Source: Hermetia illucens
Lineage: Eukaryota; Arthropoda; Insecta; Diptera; Stratiomyidae
Direction of reading: 5' to 3'
Length of the DNA stretch: 64,000 nucleotides
NCBI RefSeq assembly: GCF_905115235.1
Contig: NC_051849.1
Location: 136,692,712 to 136,756,711 of the forward strand
The position numbers and the translations under genes were made by a program. Every line of letters starts with the position of its first letter. Positions within the stretch are counted from its first letter, which is position 1. The notes under the pieces were generated by a model. That model worked only from the letters and a program-made list of their open reading frames with translations. It searched no databases and was not told the DNA's origin. Positions 11,373 to 22,290 of this stretch are shown here, in pieces.

Positions 11373-12840
11373 AAAAATTTACACTCCCCTTCTATATGTA
11401 TGGGAAATTTACTGAAAAACCCCTCTTAAATTCATCCTAAGACTACCAAATTTCTAGCATAGAGGACCATATTTCGCACATACGTGTCAAATTTCATGAA
11501 AATCTGGCAATTAACGCCAAAGTTATAGCAGTTCAAACTTAGCAATTTCGGGCGAATTAACTGCTTCTAAAGCCATACAAATAAGATGCTGACGTCATAA
11601 TTAACGAGAATAATTGACATTCGAATGAAATATTAAAATTCCCATTCGTGAAGAATCTACTTCTCCTTAGCCTTTCTAACCTTATTAAAATCGGTTCAAT
11701 GTCTGTCTGTCTGTCTGTCAGTCTATCACACCCGATTTTCTTAGAAACGGCTGTACCGATTGACACGAAATTTGATGAGAAGGTGGGAACTGTGAACGCC
11801 TAGACACGTAGTGAGTGACATCCTTCTACGTTGAGGCTTAGGGGGGGGGGGAGGGGGGGGCATATATGTAAAAGGGGGGTCTACAAATTTTTTTCACCGA
11901 ATATAGTCATGTGGGGTGTCAAATGAAAGGTCTCGATTAGTACTTTTCGAAGCCTCTATATGGTGTCCACGCCACGAAATACTCTCCATATCGATATCCG
12001 TTCAAATTAAGTTATTAATAGTATATTACCATATGTTTGGCGAGATTGAGTAAAATCCCCCTTAAGTTTATCCCAGAGTTACAAAAGTTGGTAGTAGTAT
12101 AAAAAGCATATTATCCCTAAGTTTGATAAAAATCATAATGTTAGTAAAAAAGTTACAGTAGCTCAAAGTTGGCCTTATCTTGTAAATTTACTGCAACTGA
12201 ATATCAATATCACACTAAAGTGGGTAGTCAAACATGCTAAATGCATATACATAACGGGCTACGTACAAATGAGATTGTGGCGCAACAGGATTAACAACGT
12301 TCGAAATTTATTTCGAATGTTGTTGATACGAGCGGGTGGACGATGCCACCGCCGCTCTCCGTGGCTTTTCTAGAACTCGCCACGAGGGTGGAGAGCCAGC
12401 GGTGAAGGAGTCCGCATCTCTCTTCTGCTCTAACCGCCGGCATGATCACACGCACTCTCGCGTAGTGAAGTTGAAAAAATGCGATATGAAATGAATTTGC
12501 GAATGAGTCTGCGTTAAGAGTCAAGAAACCATGGTATAATTATTTTGAATAGTTTTGTTGCATTTTTCTAGAGAAGCTAGTTTGATAAGGATTTTCGTAA
12601 TTGAAAGTAGCTGCACTATTGTAATAATTGTATTCATGCTTAATCTTGATATGGACATACAATTTTAAAAGAAAGAATTTACCCAGAAAAGGAATTTCCA
12701 TTAAATTTACCCGGAAAAGGGATTTATTTTAAAAAATTTAAAGTGTTCATTAAAGGATAGTTCTATACTTAAATATACTCACAGAAGAAGCAAACAAAAC
12801 CTTTCATACCTGATAACTAGAAGGCAATGGAATTTTTAAC
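11373..12840 (-). repeat. Repeat family A, composite copy interrupted by another insertion
   Basis: From 11680 it carries the hairpin-side block (CCTTATTAAAATCGGTTCAA, then GTCTGTCTGTCTGTC) and ends with AACAAAACCTTTCATACCTG near 12810. The stretch 11390-11680 resembles 35750-36010, an internal variant block. An unrelated 480-bp segment interrupts it at 12276-12755. G-rich runs at 11839-11862 are local low complexity. Confidence 0.65.
12276..12755. mobile_element. Unclassified 480-bp insertion in family A
   Basis: Comparison with the short family A copy at 26.3-26.4 kb shows uninterrupted sequence where this copy has 480 extra bases. The insert is flanked by GAT on both sides (12273-12275 and 12756-12758). 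It has no coding capacity or inverted repeats that I can see. It starts TGTGG but does not end in CA, so a solo LTR is not supported. Confidence 0.45.
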
Positions 12841-12869
12841 TATGTGACACTGTCATGCGCTCGTCGCTC

Positions 12870-13170
12870 CTCACATCTTCTTGTTTTTCGTCAGCCTTTG
12901 TCCCGTTCACAAACTGGATCGGCTCGTCGTGATCGGTTTCGTCATTTTATTTTATCAAATGCCTGATCTGGATGCAATTTCGAGGCTTTTAAATGCCCAT
13001 CCAGGGTATCAACATACCGTTGTTTCGGCCGGCCCTTGACTTCGATGTTCAGAGCAATCTTGGTAAGTGATTTCTCGTTAACGCAAATTACATGATCATA
13101 CCATCGAAGACGCCTTCCTCAGAGTTTCTCCACGATCGGTGCAAACCCATATCGATTGCGGATATCCTCA
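12870..13170 (-). mobile_element. RTE-A LINE, 3' end
   Basis: On the minus strand it reads GRPKQRYVDTLDGHLKASKL then HPDQAFDKIK and RADPVCERDKG, the typical end of RTE/BovB-type LINE proteins, followed by a short A/G-rich tail. With the endonuclease piece at 14640-13890 it probably made one element, whose middle is gone. Confidence 0.75.
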
Positions 13171-13194
13171 TTTTGGATATGAAAGTACTGGGAG

Positions 13195-13639
13195 TCTAAC
13201 GTGAGTACCTGCCGTGTAGGCATAATCCCACGGTCCTTTTCGGACACGGATTGATTTGGGGACCACATTCAGAGCCCCGCCATGACTGGCACAGTGGTAC
13301 TGGTTTATATTGAGTGCAGGCTTAGCATTTATACCAGTGGATGCAAGACCTATCTATCATCTCTGCACTAAGGGGTACGGCACCTGAGTTGTACAGCGCA
13401 ACTCCACGCTTGGGGTCCAGGAATTCTCCTGGAGCATATGCTCTCAGAGGGCTGTCCGGGTTCCCATGATACCAGATAACCTCCGGTGAGGCTTCTTGGC
13501 CAAAGCCACTTCAGATGAGTCCCTTGCAGACTCGGGTCTGATCGCCCACCTCGAGTACATGGGGACGGTACTCCCTAACGGGTTAACTGGAATTATCATT
13601 TTCCAAAACTATGCTATCAGCCAATGGAGAAGTGCGGTA
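13195..13639. repeat. Moderately GC-rich dispersed sequence
   Basis: Its first 65 bp recur inverted at 1975-2052, showing that it is repetitive. The remainder has no protein motif. It lies between RTE-A pieces and a family A end, so it is probably an inserted non-autonomous element or LINE UTR. Confidence 0.4.
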
Positions 13640-13712
13640 TGGTCCTCACAAAGGGAAACACAAAACCTTTTATACCTGAAGCGTCAAACTTTCGGTTTTC
13701 CGACTTGTTATA
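13640..13712 (-). repeat. Repeat family A, CAAGTCGG-end fragment
   Basis: About 70 bp with ACACAAAACCTTTTATACCTG, AAGCGTCAAACTTTCGG and the terminal CCGACTTGTT. Confidence 0.65.
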
Positions 13713-13889
13713 TTGTTTCATATTACGGAAGTCAGTGTTATTGCTTCTCTGACTAGCGCAAAGGTGAAATCCCTTTTATTACACCATAGACTGCATGCAG
13801 GTGCATTTCTGGTACTTTCTCATGGGCACGGAATTCTTAGTCCCTGGCATTCATCGATCCGGCCCTGTTTTGTTAGTTGATCTCTTTTT

Positions 13890-14640
13890 GAGGTTTGCTC
13901 GGTTACTTAACTCATGTTAAAGATGAAGGTGCTTTTGATAACAATGCTCATGTGCCGGATGTTCAATTCCTGTCGTCTACGAAGCAAGATAAGTTTCCCA
14001 TGGTAGCCAAATCGGTAGACTCAGCTGCGAGTTGAATGTTGATTTCCTTTGATATCAATGTCAACGCCCTTTCTTTTGTGCACATTCGAAAGAAAATTTC
14101 TGGATCTACTGTCGACTGCGATGCCGATGAGTTGAACCCCAACTGACCTTATGGCAGGCTCTGTGCTCGAACACTATACTGCCGCGAAAGTTGCAGAAAT
14201 TTACATGTATTTTATGGCCGCCGAGATCGTGCCTTTCTTCACATGTATTCAGATCAGTCATCACAATAACAATATTGCCTTTAGGAAGCCTAACTTGAAT
14301 TCCGTACAGTTGTTCGTAGAAAACATCATGCTACTTTTTGTGGGAAATCTCCGATTACAATTGTGATACTTCTTAATCTGTACTCAAACTTCGCAGTGGA
14401 GATCTTGCTCTAAACCAGATGCGCCTCCACTGCTTCTAGGATTACCAGAATGAAATACCGGAGTCTTGCAAAATTAGAGTATTCCACAAAGGTGCACCAT
14501 CTTACTTCGTTGAGGTTCAAAACGTCAAAGCGATGTCGCCAAAATTCCCGCTCGAGTTGAAACATTCAGGAGTTTCCAACATAATTGTCGGGGAGCATGC
14601 GCACATTCCAGAGACCGATCGTTTTTGGGTTCAATAATCA
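13890..14640 (-). mobile_element. RTE-A LINE, endonuclease part
   Basis: The minus strand reads WNVRMLPDNYVGNS near 14620, HRFDVLNLNEVRW, then FYEQLYGIQVRLPKGNIVIV, HVNFCNFRGSIVFEHRACHK and VSWGSTH. This is the APE-type endonuclease (WNVRT...VLGIxExRW...VIVxGDLN...FEHRxCHKxSW) with breaks. The catalytic Asn/Asp block is changed (TDLNT for GDLNA), so it is inactive. Confidence 0.75.
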
Positions 14641-15296
14641 ACGGCCGATTTATTTTTTCCCTTTTTTAAATTATTTTTATTATATTCACATATTCATGAA
14701 TAGGTCGTTTGTCTTTTGCTGAATACATACACCCACTTGACCATTTGTTTTGTGGTTCCCTTGCGAAAATATTATTTAGCGGAGATATCAACCTCTCGTA
14801 ACAAAAATTATTAATCTTTGAAATAAGACTGTTTTTGCTTTTCCGCTAACATTATTTATTATATTTGCAAATGCGATATTTCGGGAATAAGTTCTATAGA
14901 GCATTCATGCAAAATATTGCTTTACGGGGGTAATCCCATGTGAAGGCCGTTTTTTCGCTTTTTGTGAAGAACTGGATGAAGATAGAAATGCGTTTTTTTC
15001 GCAATATATTTATAATATCTAAAGGATACGTAACAATTTTTTAGACCAATGTCATCATTATTGAAGTACGCGGCAACTTATCCACCCGTTTCCAAAGTGT
15101 TCGTCCTGCCGATCTTAAAGAAAGAAGAATTAACGGTGTTTTAACGTGTGGAGCATGCCACGATTCGCAAACTAGGATTATTAAAAAATATTGAAAGTAA
15201 ATTGTTGGTGCCTTGTTAAACTTTTTTTGTAAATTATGGTGTTTCGCCTTCTTTAATGTATAAACAAGTCGGAATAACGGAACTTGCCACTTCGGG
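14641..15296. other. AT-rich gap, nothing recognised
   Basis: No gene, family A block or clear tandem repeat. A 95-codon minus frame at 15328-15041 has no recognisable motif. Confidence 0.5.
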
Positions 15297-16967
15297 TTCA
15301 TCTTGTGTGAGAAACTTTCTACACACATTTTTCCATTCGTATAGCTAAAAACCCAAAATATTCTGTCATATTTTTTTCAAACTACAATATATACGTAGGT
15401 ATTGCAGACGTCAATATTATGCTCACCCTAAGAAAACATTGGGTATTATCGAATACTATACTTTTATATGCACTTATAAAAATTGATCTTACACCTATAA
15501 CGGATTTACTTCGTACTAAAAGTATACATATGTATATATTGGGTTGGGGGAAAAGTAATGTCGTATTTGTGATCGAGTTTTAACGCTTTATTTAACATAC
15601 TTAGAATTATCCGATTTAAGTCAAATATGCGCCGTTTTGTTCGCAAACTTGTTGCCATCTATAAGGCAACTTCATTATCCCCCGCTTATAAACCCCCCTC
15701 CTTATTTACAAAAAACTCAGACAGTAAGTTTTCGTAAGCCTCTTTTGAGGCCAACTTAGTAACACCAAAAACTTTTTGCATGGACCAGAAGAGATGGTAA
15801 TCACTTGGTGCCAGGTCCGGACTATACGGTGGATGCGATAGAACATTCCATCCGAGTTCACGTAGGTTCTGGCGCGTTATCAAAAATGTGTAAGGCCGAG
15901 CGTTGTCGTGGTGGAACAGAACACCATTCGTATTGACCAATCCTGGCCGCATCTGATCAATCGCCTGCTTCAAACGGTCAAGTTGCTCACAGTAGAGGAC
16001 CGAATTAAGGGTGTGACCATAGTTGAGCAGCTCATAGTGGATGACTCCCTTCCAATCCCACCAAACACACAGCAAAGCCTTCCGGACCGTCAATCCGGGC
16101 TTGGCGATGGTTTGGGCCGGCTCGCCGCGCTTCGACCACGATCCTTTTCGCTTGAGATTTTCGTACGTGATCCACTTTTCATCACCAGTCACCATCCGCT
16201 TCAAGAATGGGTCGAATTCGCTCGGTTTTAGCAGTGCATCGCAGGCGTTGATTCGGTCCAAGAGTGTGTGGCGCCCAAACATCCAGCTTTTTTTGGAATC
16301 CAATCTTCTGCAAATGGTTCCAAACGGTTTTATGGTCCTTACCCAGTTCCTGGCCAATCGAGCGAATGCTCACATGCCGGTCTACTTGGATGATTTCGAT
16401 TTTATCGGTTTCTACGACGATTAGCCTACTAGTACGGGATGTATCTTCGACATCCACCACACCAGAACGAAATCGATCGAACCAACGCTGTGCTGTGTGG
16501 ATCGTTACAGTATCGGGGCCATAAACCTCACAAATTTTTTTGGCCGCCTTCGTTGCATTTTTATTTCTCAGGTAGTCGTAAAATATGACGAATTTCTTGC
16601 ATGGTGGACTCCATCTTTGACGCGCTATAAATTGAGACTGAAATGTACGATCATAAAACTGTCAGAGAGATACCTGTAGCCCACATTGTCGTATGATCCG
16701 ATATGATAAGTACAACACAAGATATGTTTGAGTGTCACCATCTATTGACAAAATACGACATTACTTTTTCCCCATATATAAAATGATTAAAAAATTAAAA
16801 CGAATTGTCTCCCTGCGCCCCCCATTCATATGACGTTTTAGAATGCACGAAATTCACATAAAATGTGAAAGTTTCACCTTCTACAAATTTATTAATAATA
16901 ATTGGATTTCATTCAAACTATTCCCAAATTTGTGTCTTATATTATCCCTTATGCTACTGCCAAATTT
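15297..16967. repeat. Repeat family C, copy 1, split by a mariner
   Basis: The two halves (15297-15538 and 16774-16967) match the copy at 51818-52473: GAGAAACTTTCT, CACATTTTTCCATT, ATTATGCTCACCCTAA on the left; AATGCACGAAAT, ATGTAAAAGTTTCACC-like sequence and TTATCCCTTATGC on the right. The mariner sits between them. Non-coding, no termini recognised. Confidence 0.75.
15539..16773 (-). mobile_element. mariner transposon, inactive
   Basis: Tc1/mariner-superfamily DNA transposon with a minus-strand transposase. The left end reads TTGGGTTGGGGGAAAAG; the right end has the inverse (CTTTTTCCCC) but lacks the outermost 7-8 bases. TA-rich flanks fit TA target choice. The catalytic domain (16357-15686) has MVTGDEKWITYENLKRKGSW, LFHHDNARPYT and PPYSPDLAPSDYHLF, giving the three acidic residues of a D,D34D mariner. 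The helix-turn-helix half (SIRSIGQELGKDHKTVWNHL, 16460 to about 16270) is in another frame, so there is a frameshift near 16270. A second shift lies near 16580, in the N-terminal segment. Confidence 0.93.
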
Positions 16968-17435
16968 TTTAGTTCTAACATGAACTTAAGGGGGGTTTCC
17001 GGCAAAATTTCTAAAATATGCTAATATACTACTATTAACTTTATTTGTTCATATATCGAAACGGGATGTATTTTGAGGCCTAGATTTCGTTTAGATACAT
17101 CAATGTGATTTTTTGGTTGGATAGGTCTGAGAACGAAACCTGTTACACTTTTTGAGGATCATATTTTCAGCCCTCACTATGTTTCACCCGAGTTTCAACA
17201 TGGGAGTTTTCTAAAAGTACTAATTGAGCCCTTTCTTTTGAAAACCCCACATGGCCACATTCTGTGAAAACATATTGACAACAGTCCAGCCGTTTCCGAT
17301 TAAATCGGGTGTGACACGACGAGCCGACCCCGCTTGTGAACGGGACAAAGGCTGAAGAAAAAGAAGAAGAAAAAGAAGAAGACAAACAGACATGACTCCA
17401 TTCTAATAAGGTTTTTATTTTCACACAAAACCTTG
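16968..17435 (+). repeat. Repeat family A variant with an RTE-A tail inside
   Basis: Family-like blocks include ATATACTACTATTAACTTTA, TTTTGAGGCCTAGATT and the end AATAAGG...TTTTCACACAAAACCTT. At 17270-17390 there is a plus-strand RTE-A 3' tail (ACGAGCCGACCCCGCTTGTG, AACGGGACAAAGGCTGA, then a GAA-rich run), so one element seems inserted in the other. Confidence 0.55.
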
Positions 17436-17946
17436 AAAAACGTCCCAATGAATTGCAATTATCCTAGTTTGCGAATTGCAAAAATATGTTTTGAGCTATG
17501 GTGGCACCCAATTTTCGATATGCAGTTTCGAGAAAAACGTATTTAAAAATTAAAATGTGACTATTGACCATAAAAACTGAACTGACAATTAATCTGCTAT
17601 TAGTAGTCCATGAAAATTCGGTTTCTTAAAAAAACACATGTAAAGCTTTGGCTTCAATATGCGCTGTTTGAGCAACGTCATTCGAACGTCATTCGGACCG
17701 GTAAATTCGTGCTTCATTGCGGCGAACGACATAAACCTGACGACTTCACCTGTTTGATATTGTAATTTCCAAACGACCGGAGTATTGAAAAATCACTCTG
17801 CTCAAATATTCTACACTATGTCTAGATACAATCGATGTAAAAACCACGGATCCGGCACACGGCATGACCCCCTTAAGCTGCCAATTTATAATTTACATTT
17901 ATTAAAAATATTTCCATACTCCTACATTCATTATTTGAAAAGAACA
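17436..17946. other. 5' flank of the zinc-finger gene
   Basis: No repeat recognised. The reading frame stays open upstream of the chosen ATG to 17785, so part may be 5' UTR or extra N-terminus. It contains a tandem 11-bp repeat (separate entry). Confidence 0.45.
17674..17695 (+). promoter_or_regulatory. Tandem 11-bp repeat with CRE-like half sites
   Basis: AACGTCATTCG occurs twice back to back about 250 bp before the zinc-finger ATG. Each unit contains ACGTCA, a CRE/ATF half site. A regulatory role is only inferred from position and repetition. Confidence 0.3.
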
Positions 17947-18784
17947 ATGACTTCTTCATCGCCTGAGAACAATTGTCCAATAAAAATGCACATTAAATTG
18001 GAAAGGAGATTGGCAGACAAAGAAAACGACTATAGCTCATATATAGCAACTAGTGATACAACGAAACAACAATCCTCAAGTTCTGTTTCCAAATCAGCCG
18101 AATCGACTGATCCTGATGAGAAAAGTCTTTACATTTACGACGCTATTTGGAAAGAGGTAGGTAGGCTTATGTGTAACCATTTTTTGCTATATAAGTTACA
18201 TCTGCAATTTTTATAGAATTATTTCTCGACATCAATTGATTTACACGAGCCACGTGGTCCAAAATATTTGTGCATGGAATGTAACGAATACTTTGTAACA
18301 AGGTTGAGTTTATCAACTCATTCGCAGATGCATCGAAAATTTTTCTGCATAATTTGTGCCATGTATTTTGAGAATAAACAAGATATGGTAGGTACTTATA
18401 TTCTTAAATACGTAAACATTTGTGCACTCAATACAGCTTGAGTATTCCTTTAGAAACCAATCATTTTAATTTTCCCCATATCCTGATGTTCAACAGAACA
18501 AACACCTTACATCTTCGCATGCGAATCTTGTGAAATTGATCATGCCAGGAACAAGGACTCTTTTGGAGGTTGTGAAGCCATCAGAAACTATCTGTGCACT
18601 CGATGATGCGAGACCAATAGTGCAAAAGTCGGTAAGTGGTCGAAAGTTACCAATTCCAAAGCGATCTCTTTCACAACGTAAGAAAAACAAAATCGAGGCC
18701 ATAGAATCTGCTGTTGAAGTACCAACAAGGACACTGAAATCCCGATTTGGTCGATGTATTACTGTAAAAATGCCAAATTATTGA
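17947..18784 (+). CDS. C2H2 zinc-finger protein, 3 exons, 222 aa
   Basis: Exons 17947-18156, 18217-18387 and 18497-18784 join in phase 0, with GTAGGT donors and AG acceptors. The N-terminal 70 residues are Ser-rich and charged (KQQSSSSVSKSAESTD). Finger 1 is C89-x2-C92-x12-H105-x3-H109 (CMECNEYFVTRLSLSTHSQMH). Finger 2 is C114-x2-C117-x12-H130-x4-H135, split by intron 2 between FENKQDM and NKHLTSSH. The tail is basic (KRSLSQRKKNKIEAIES). It is likely a nuclear, DNA-binding protein by family, but I do not recognise the orthologue. An upstream in-frame ATG (17785) would add 54 residues; I prefer MTSSSPENN at 17947. No transposase features, so a host gene is most likely. Confidence 0.82.
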
Positions 18785-19319
18785 AAGTTGATCTTCACTT
18801 CACTCATCACTTGTCTTTATGATGATACGCTTATTTTGAATTGAGAGTCTTTATTTTATTTTATTTTTTGTCTTTTTTTGAATTATTTTTGTAAAGACCT
18901 TGTGAGTTGAATTGATTTCATTCCATATATTGAAGTAACATGAAGTTTATTTTTTACTTATTATTTTGTTTGTGATTTTGAATAAGTTCAAAACATCTGA
19001 AATAAAATGAACGTTCATGTCGTTTAAAAATGCTTGTTGCTTTTAATAAGAAACTATGAGGTTTTGAAAGGTTCAGTAAAATCGTATCTGGCGCAAGGAC
19101 CTGACGAGCTGGGACGTGGAAAAGGACGATACCCCTCCGCTCCGGGTTTTTTGGAGGATTTGGGATACCATATTGTCTCTGACTAGCAGAGACTCCTCCA
19201 CAAGATGATGCTAATATTCAACAAAACATATGAAAATCAAAATGACTTGGGATACAAGATGAAGTTCTTCAGAAAATTAACGAAGAAGCTGAATAACCCC
19301 AGTGATGTGTTTTCCACGA
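18785..19319. other. 3' UTR and gap after the zinc-finger gene
   Basis: T-rich 3' UTR up to about 19020 with a poly(A) signal (separate entry). Beyond that, no motif until the LINE relic beginning near 19320. Confidence 0.5.
19001..19006 (+). terminator. AATAAA poly(A) signal of the zinc-finger gene
   Basis: Canonical AATAAA 217 bp after the stop codon at 18782-18784, in a T-rich 3' region. No closer canonical signal was seen. Confidence 0.6.
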
Positions 19320-20062
19320 GCACATCTAATGGTACGAGTGTTACAGCATAATGTTCAAAGCATCTCTAACTGCAAAGATGATGCTATCCACTTGTATAAT
19401 ACAAGGGAAATAGACATTATAGCACTCCAATAAATATTTATTTAAAGAAGTTAAATACGATAGTGACCAAAATGTCATTATTGCGGAAACGTGTAACGTT
19501 CAGCCTAACATGACTGTAGCATCGGTCTATTTTCTCGCTCAAAAGAACGCCTCGTCCTTTAAAAAAGAAATTAAGAAACTAATTACGTTTCTATCTAACC
19601 GTCCCAATCCAGTGATCCTTGGCGACCTGAACGCCAGCTCCACAGCCTTTGGATATGCTGCTAACCAGGCAAAATGTGGCATACTATTAAGCGAGCTTTG
19701 TAATTGTGACTTTCGAGCACTAAATAACGGTGGTAAAACCTTTGCAGTAAAAATCCCAACGCGGAGTTTTAGGTCCTCAGTCCCGGATATCTCCCTTACC
19801 AAATCTCGGGTACTATCCTGGCACTGGAAAACCTTAGATGACACCTACTCAAACAGTCATCACAAGCCAATTCTCCTACAAAGCAAATCATTCATTCATC
19901 CAACCAGGTTTCAAAATTGCCAGAAACTGGAAATTGGAAATATGCAACCACAGGACACCATTGAAGGTTTCACTCATAGTATTCAAGAGAAAATCAAACT
20001 TGCGGAGAGGTATGAAACCTAAGACTTGGTGGGATGCGGACCTAAAACCATACCTATTAGAA
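19320..20062 (+). mobile_element. I/LOA-like LINE relic, endonuclease part
   Basis: Begins with VLQHNVQSIS and DIIALQ, a LINE endonuclease start, then ASVYFLAQKN, NPVILGDLNASSTAFGY (catalytic GDLNA), NNGGKTFAV and TRSFRSSVPDISLTK. The frame is open from 19510 to 20022 and then breaks. It is interrupted by family A at 20063, after WWDADLKPYLL, and continues at 20823. Confidence 0.75.
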
Positions 20063-20822
20063 ACAAGTCGGAAAAGCGAAAACTGGACGTTTCAGGTATG
20101 GAAGGTTTTGTGTGTTTTTATTTTATAAAACCATTTGAGTGTGCATTTGTCCCGTTAGAACCTAGCATGTAATATATGCATATATTATGTGAGAATATCC
20201 ACTTTCGGGTTATAATGAGATCCAAAGTCTTAGATTTGCATAGAAACGGCAACTTTGACCTGTTAGTTGTTAGTAGATTTTCACCAAGGCAGGATCATGC
20301 TCTATACTACCGCCTACATTGCTACATTGCTTGGTGATTTTAGGATGCCCCTTCAGGTTCATGGTTTTTCAGTCAATTACTAAAATTTTAGTAACATACT
20401 ATTATTAACTTTATTTGAACAGATATTGGTATGAAGCGTATTTGGGAGTCTAGGCACCATATAGTGACAACCTCTTAATTTTTTTCAGATTTTTCGGCTG
20501 GGTAGTTTCTGAGAATGGGTCCGTTAAAGAAATGATCACTTTCAACCCCCGCGCTCCCCACCTTTTCATCAAACGTCAAAACAAGGCCCGGCTTCGGAAA
20601 GTACTAACCAAGACCTATCATTCGAAGCCCCACATGACCATATTTGGTGAAAAAAATGTGCAAATTCAATGTAAAAGGATGTAACTCACTGTATGCGTGA
20701 GCGTTCATAGTTTCCACCTTTCCAGCAAATTTGGTGCCAATCGCGACAAATGAGTGTGACGGACTGAGAGGCAGACAATAAACCGATTTTAATAAGGTTT
20801 TGTTTTACACAAAACCTTAAAA
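20063..20822 (+). repeat. Repeat family A, full-length reference copy (about 760 bp)
   Basis: The most instructive copy, because it interrupts a LINE reading frame and so shows both ends. It starts CAAGTCGGAAAAGCGAAAAC, with CTTCAGGTATGGAAGG close behind, and ends AATAAGGTTTTGTTTTAC then ACAAAACCTT. The last part folds as a 10-bp hairpin (AAGGTTTTGT with ACAAAACCTT). No open frame of note. No clear target duplication beyond an A-rich context. Class unknown; presumably non-autonomous. Confidence 0.8.
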
Positions 20823-21117
20823 ATGAGTGTGCCATAAGGGATTTCAGGCGGGGGCCTAACCCCAGGAACTTACTCAGAACAAGAAATGCCTTAGAAAACT
20901 GGAGGAAAGAAATTAAGAAAGCAAAAAAGAAATATTCGGATGAGTTATGGGAAGAAATGTGTAACAAACCAGACATTTTGGAATAAAATAAAGAATTTCA
21001 GGAATTTCCAGAAAGAGCAAACAGCTAACAACAGAGGATAAGGAAACCAAAGAGAATTTCTTATAGGAAACCACAGCACAATACAAGGAATGTCCCACGT
21101 TTCTGAATACCGAGCCG
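20823..21117 (+). mobile_element. I/LOA-like LINE relic, continuation
   Basis: Resumes the LINE split by family A: NECAIRDFRRGPNPRNLLRT, then RNALENWRKEIKKAKKKYSD, the linker between endonuclease and reverse transcriptase in this LINE group. It stops where a different element starts near 21118. Confidence 0.7.
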
Positions 21118-22260
21118 CCTTTTACCAACAGGAAGATTTCTCAATGGGAGTTCGCTTGTGTCCGCCTAAGCGAATGGTTCCTTCTACCAATTGCTGTCGC
21201 CTGTGTTCGGATCGGGCTTTTGCGCCGTTGCCAAGTTTACGAACATCGTTATTCAGTTGTTTAAGCGTGTTTTGTTTAACGGTGAAACAGTACCACGATA
21301 ACAAAGTGAAACCGGTACAAGCCTCGCGCCTCGAGTGCGGAACTCATCCTTACTCGGCCATTTCATTTGGCCGACAAGACCGGTATGGCCGAAGAAATGA
21401 TTAGTGACGACTGGCCTGTCATAATCATCGACGACGACCAGAGCTTCCCTCCTGGGGACCAGCCCGACGCTCGGATCGGTGAAGCAAATTCCTGTGTCAA
21501 TTACATACAAGGATTCCAAGACGAATTCAAACTTGCTTCAGGTAAGTCTGTCATCAAAAGAAAACAAACGGATTTGGGCATCACGGACAACGAGACCCCA
21601 GCGAACAAAAACCGCTTTTATCTTTTCTCTGACAACGAGCATCGCTCCGAAGCGACGCACGCACGTCCCGGGAAATCGAAATCTGTTGACACGGCCAACC
21701 CACCGTTAATTAAAGATAAGAATACAAAGTGAGAAAACTCCGAGTTTCTTGTATGGATTGACTGCCAGGCTGACTAGACCTTATCATCAACAACATAGAC
21801 AAAAATGCCAAATTTGAAATTACCCACCTACTGGCCACCAGACTCAAAGTTCGGCTCGTTTGCCCCAATATCCATAAGAAACTATTCCACCTCATCAAAA
21901 TCACCAAACTGGAAGGTCATTCTCTTACGCTGAAAGAGGAGAGGAAGCCAACCCTCATCCTCAGAGAAATCTCCCCCCATGAATTCACTCCTGAAGACGT
22001 GACTTCGGAAATTAAGGGGCTAACGCAGATTACGCCTGTCCGTGGTAACAAGCAAATCCAGCGCAAAGAGAGAGCCAAAAGCATCCCGCACTCCCGATCT
22101 GCTTCGTTCTTCCCCAAACTTGACAGACCCTCGTCTGTTCGTGTATCTCAGCCTAGCACTTTGCCTCATGCCAACTGGTCCGCCCCATCCTTTCTGACCC
22201 CGTCTTTCGCCGCAGTGGCTAGGGGTCGAGCAAGAGAAATATCTGGCAGTCACTCAAGAT
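21118..22260 (+). mobile_element. Jockey-like LINE, 5' UTR and ORF1 relic
   Basis: After about 250 bp of leader, a frame opens at 21367 (MADKTGMAEEMISDDWPVII) with an acidic N-terminus. From about 21775 it reads IINNIDKNAKFEITHLLAT and RLKVRLVCPNIHKKLFHLIK, then KLEGHSLTLKEERKPTLILR, the RNA-binding region typical of jockey-clade ORF1 (Gag-like) proteins. Further downstream are CCHC-less basic and Ser-rich segments. Several breaks. Confidence 0.65.
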
Positions 22261-22290
22261 AAAAAACTTCTTTGGAACAAACATGTAGAG

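Noticed and set aside
11700-11725. GTCT/ACAG tracts as independent microsatellites
   Set aside because: They recur at the same internal position of family A copies, so they are part of that repeat.
16041-16424. 127-codon plus frame
   Set aside because: Antisense shadow of the mariner transposase.
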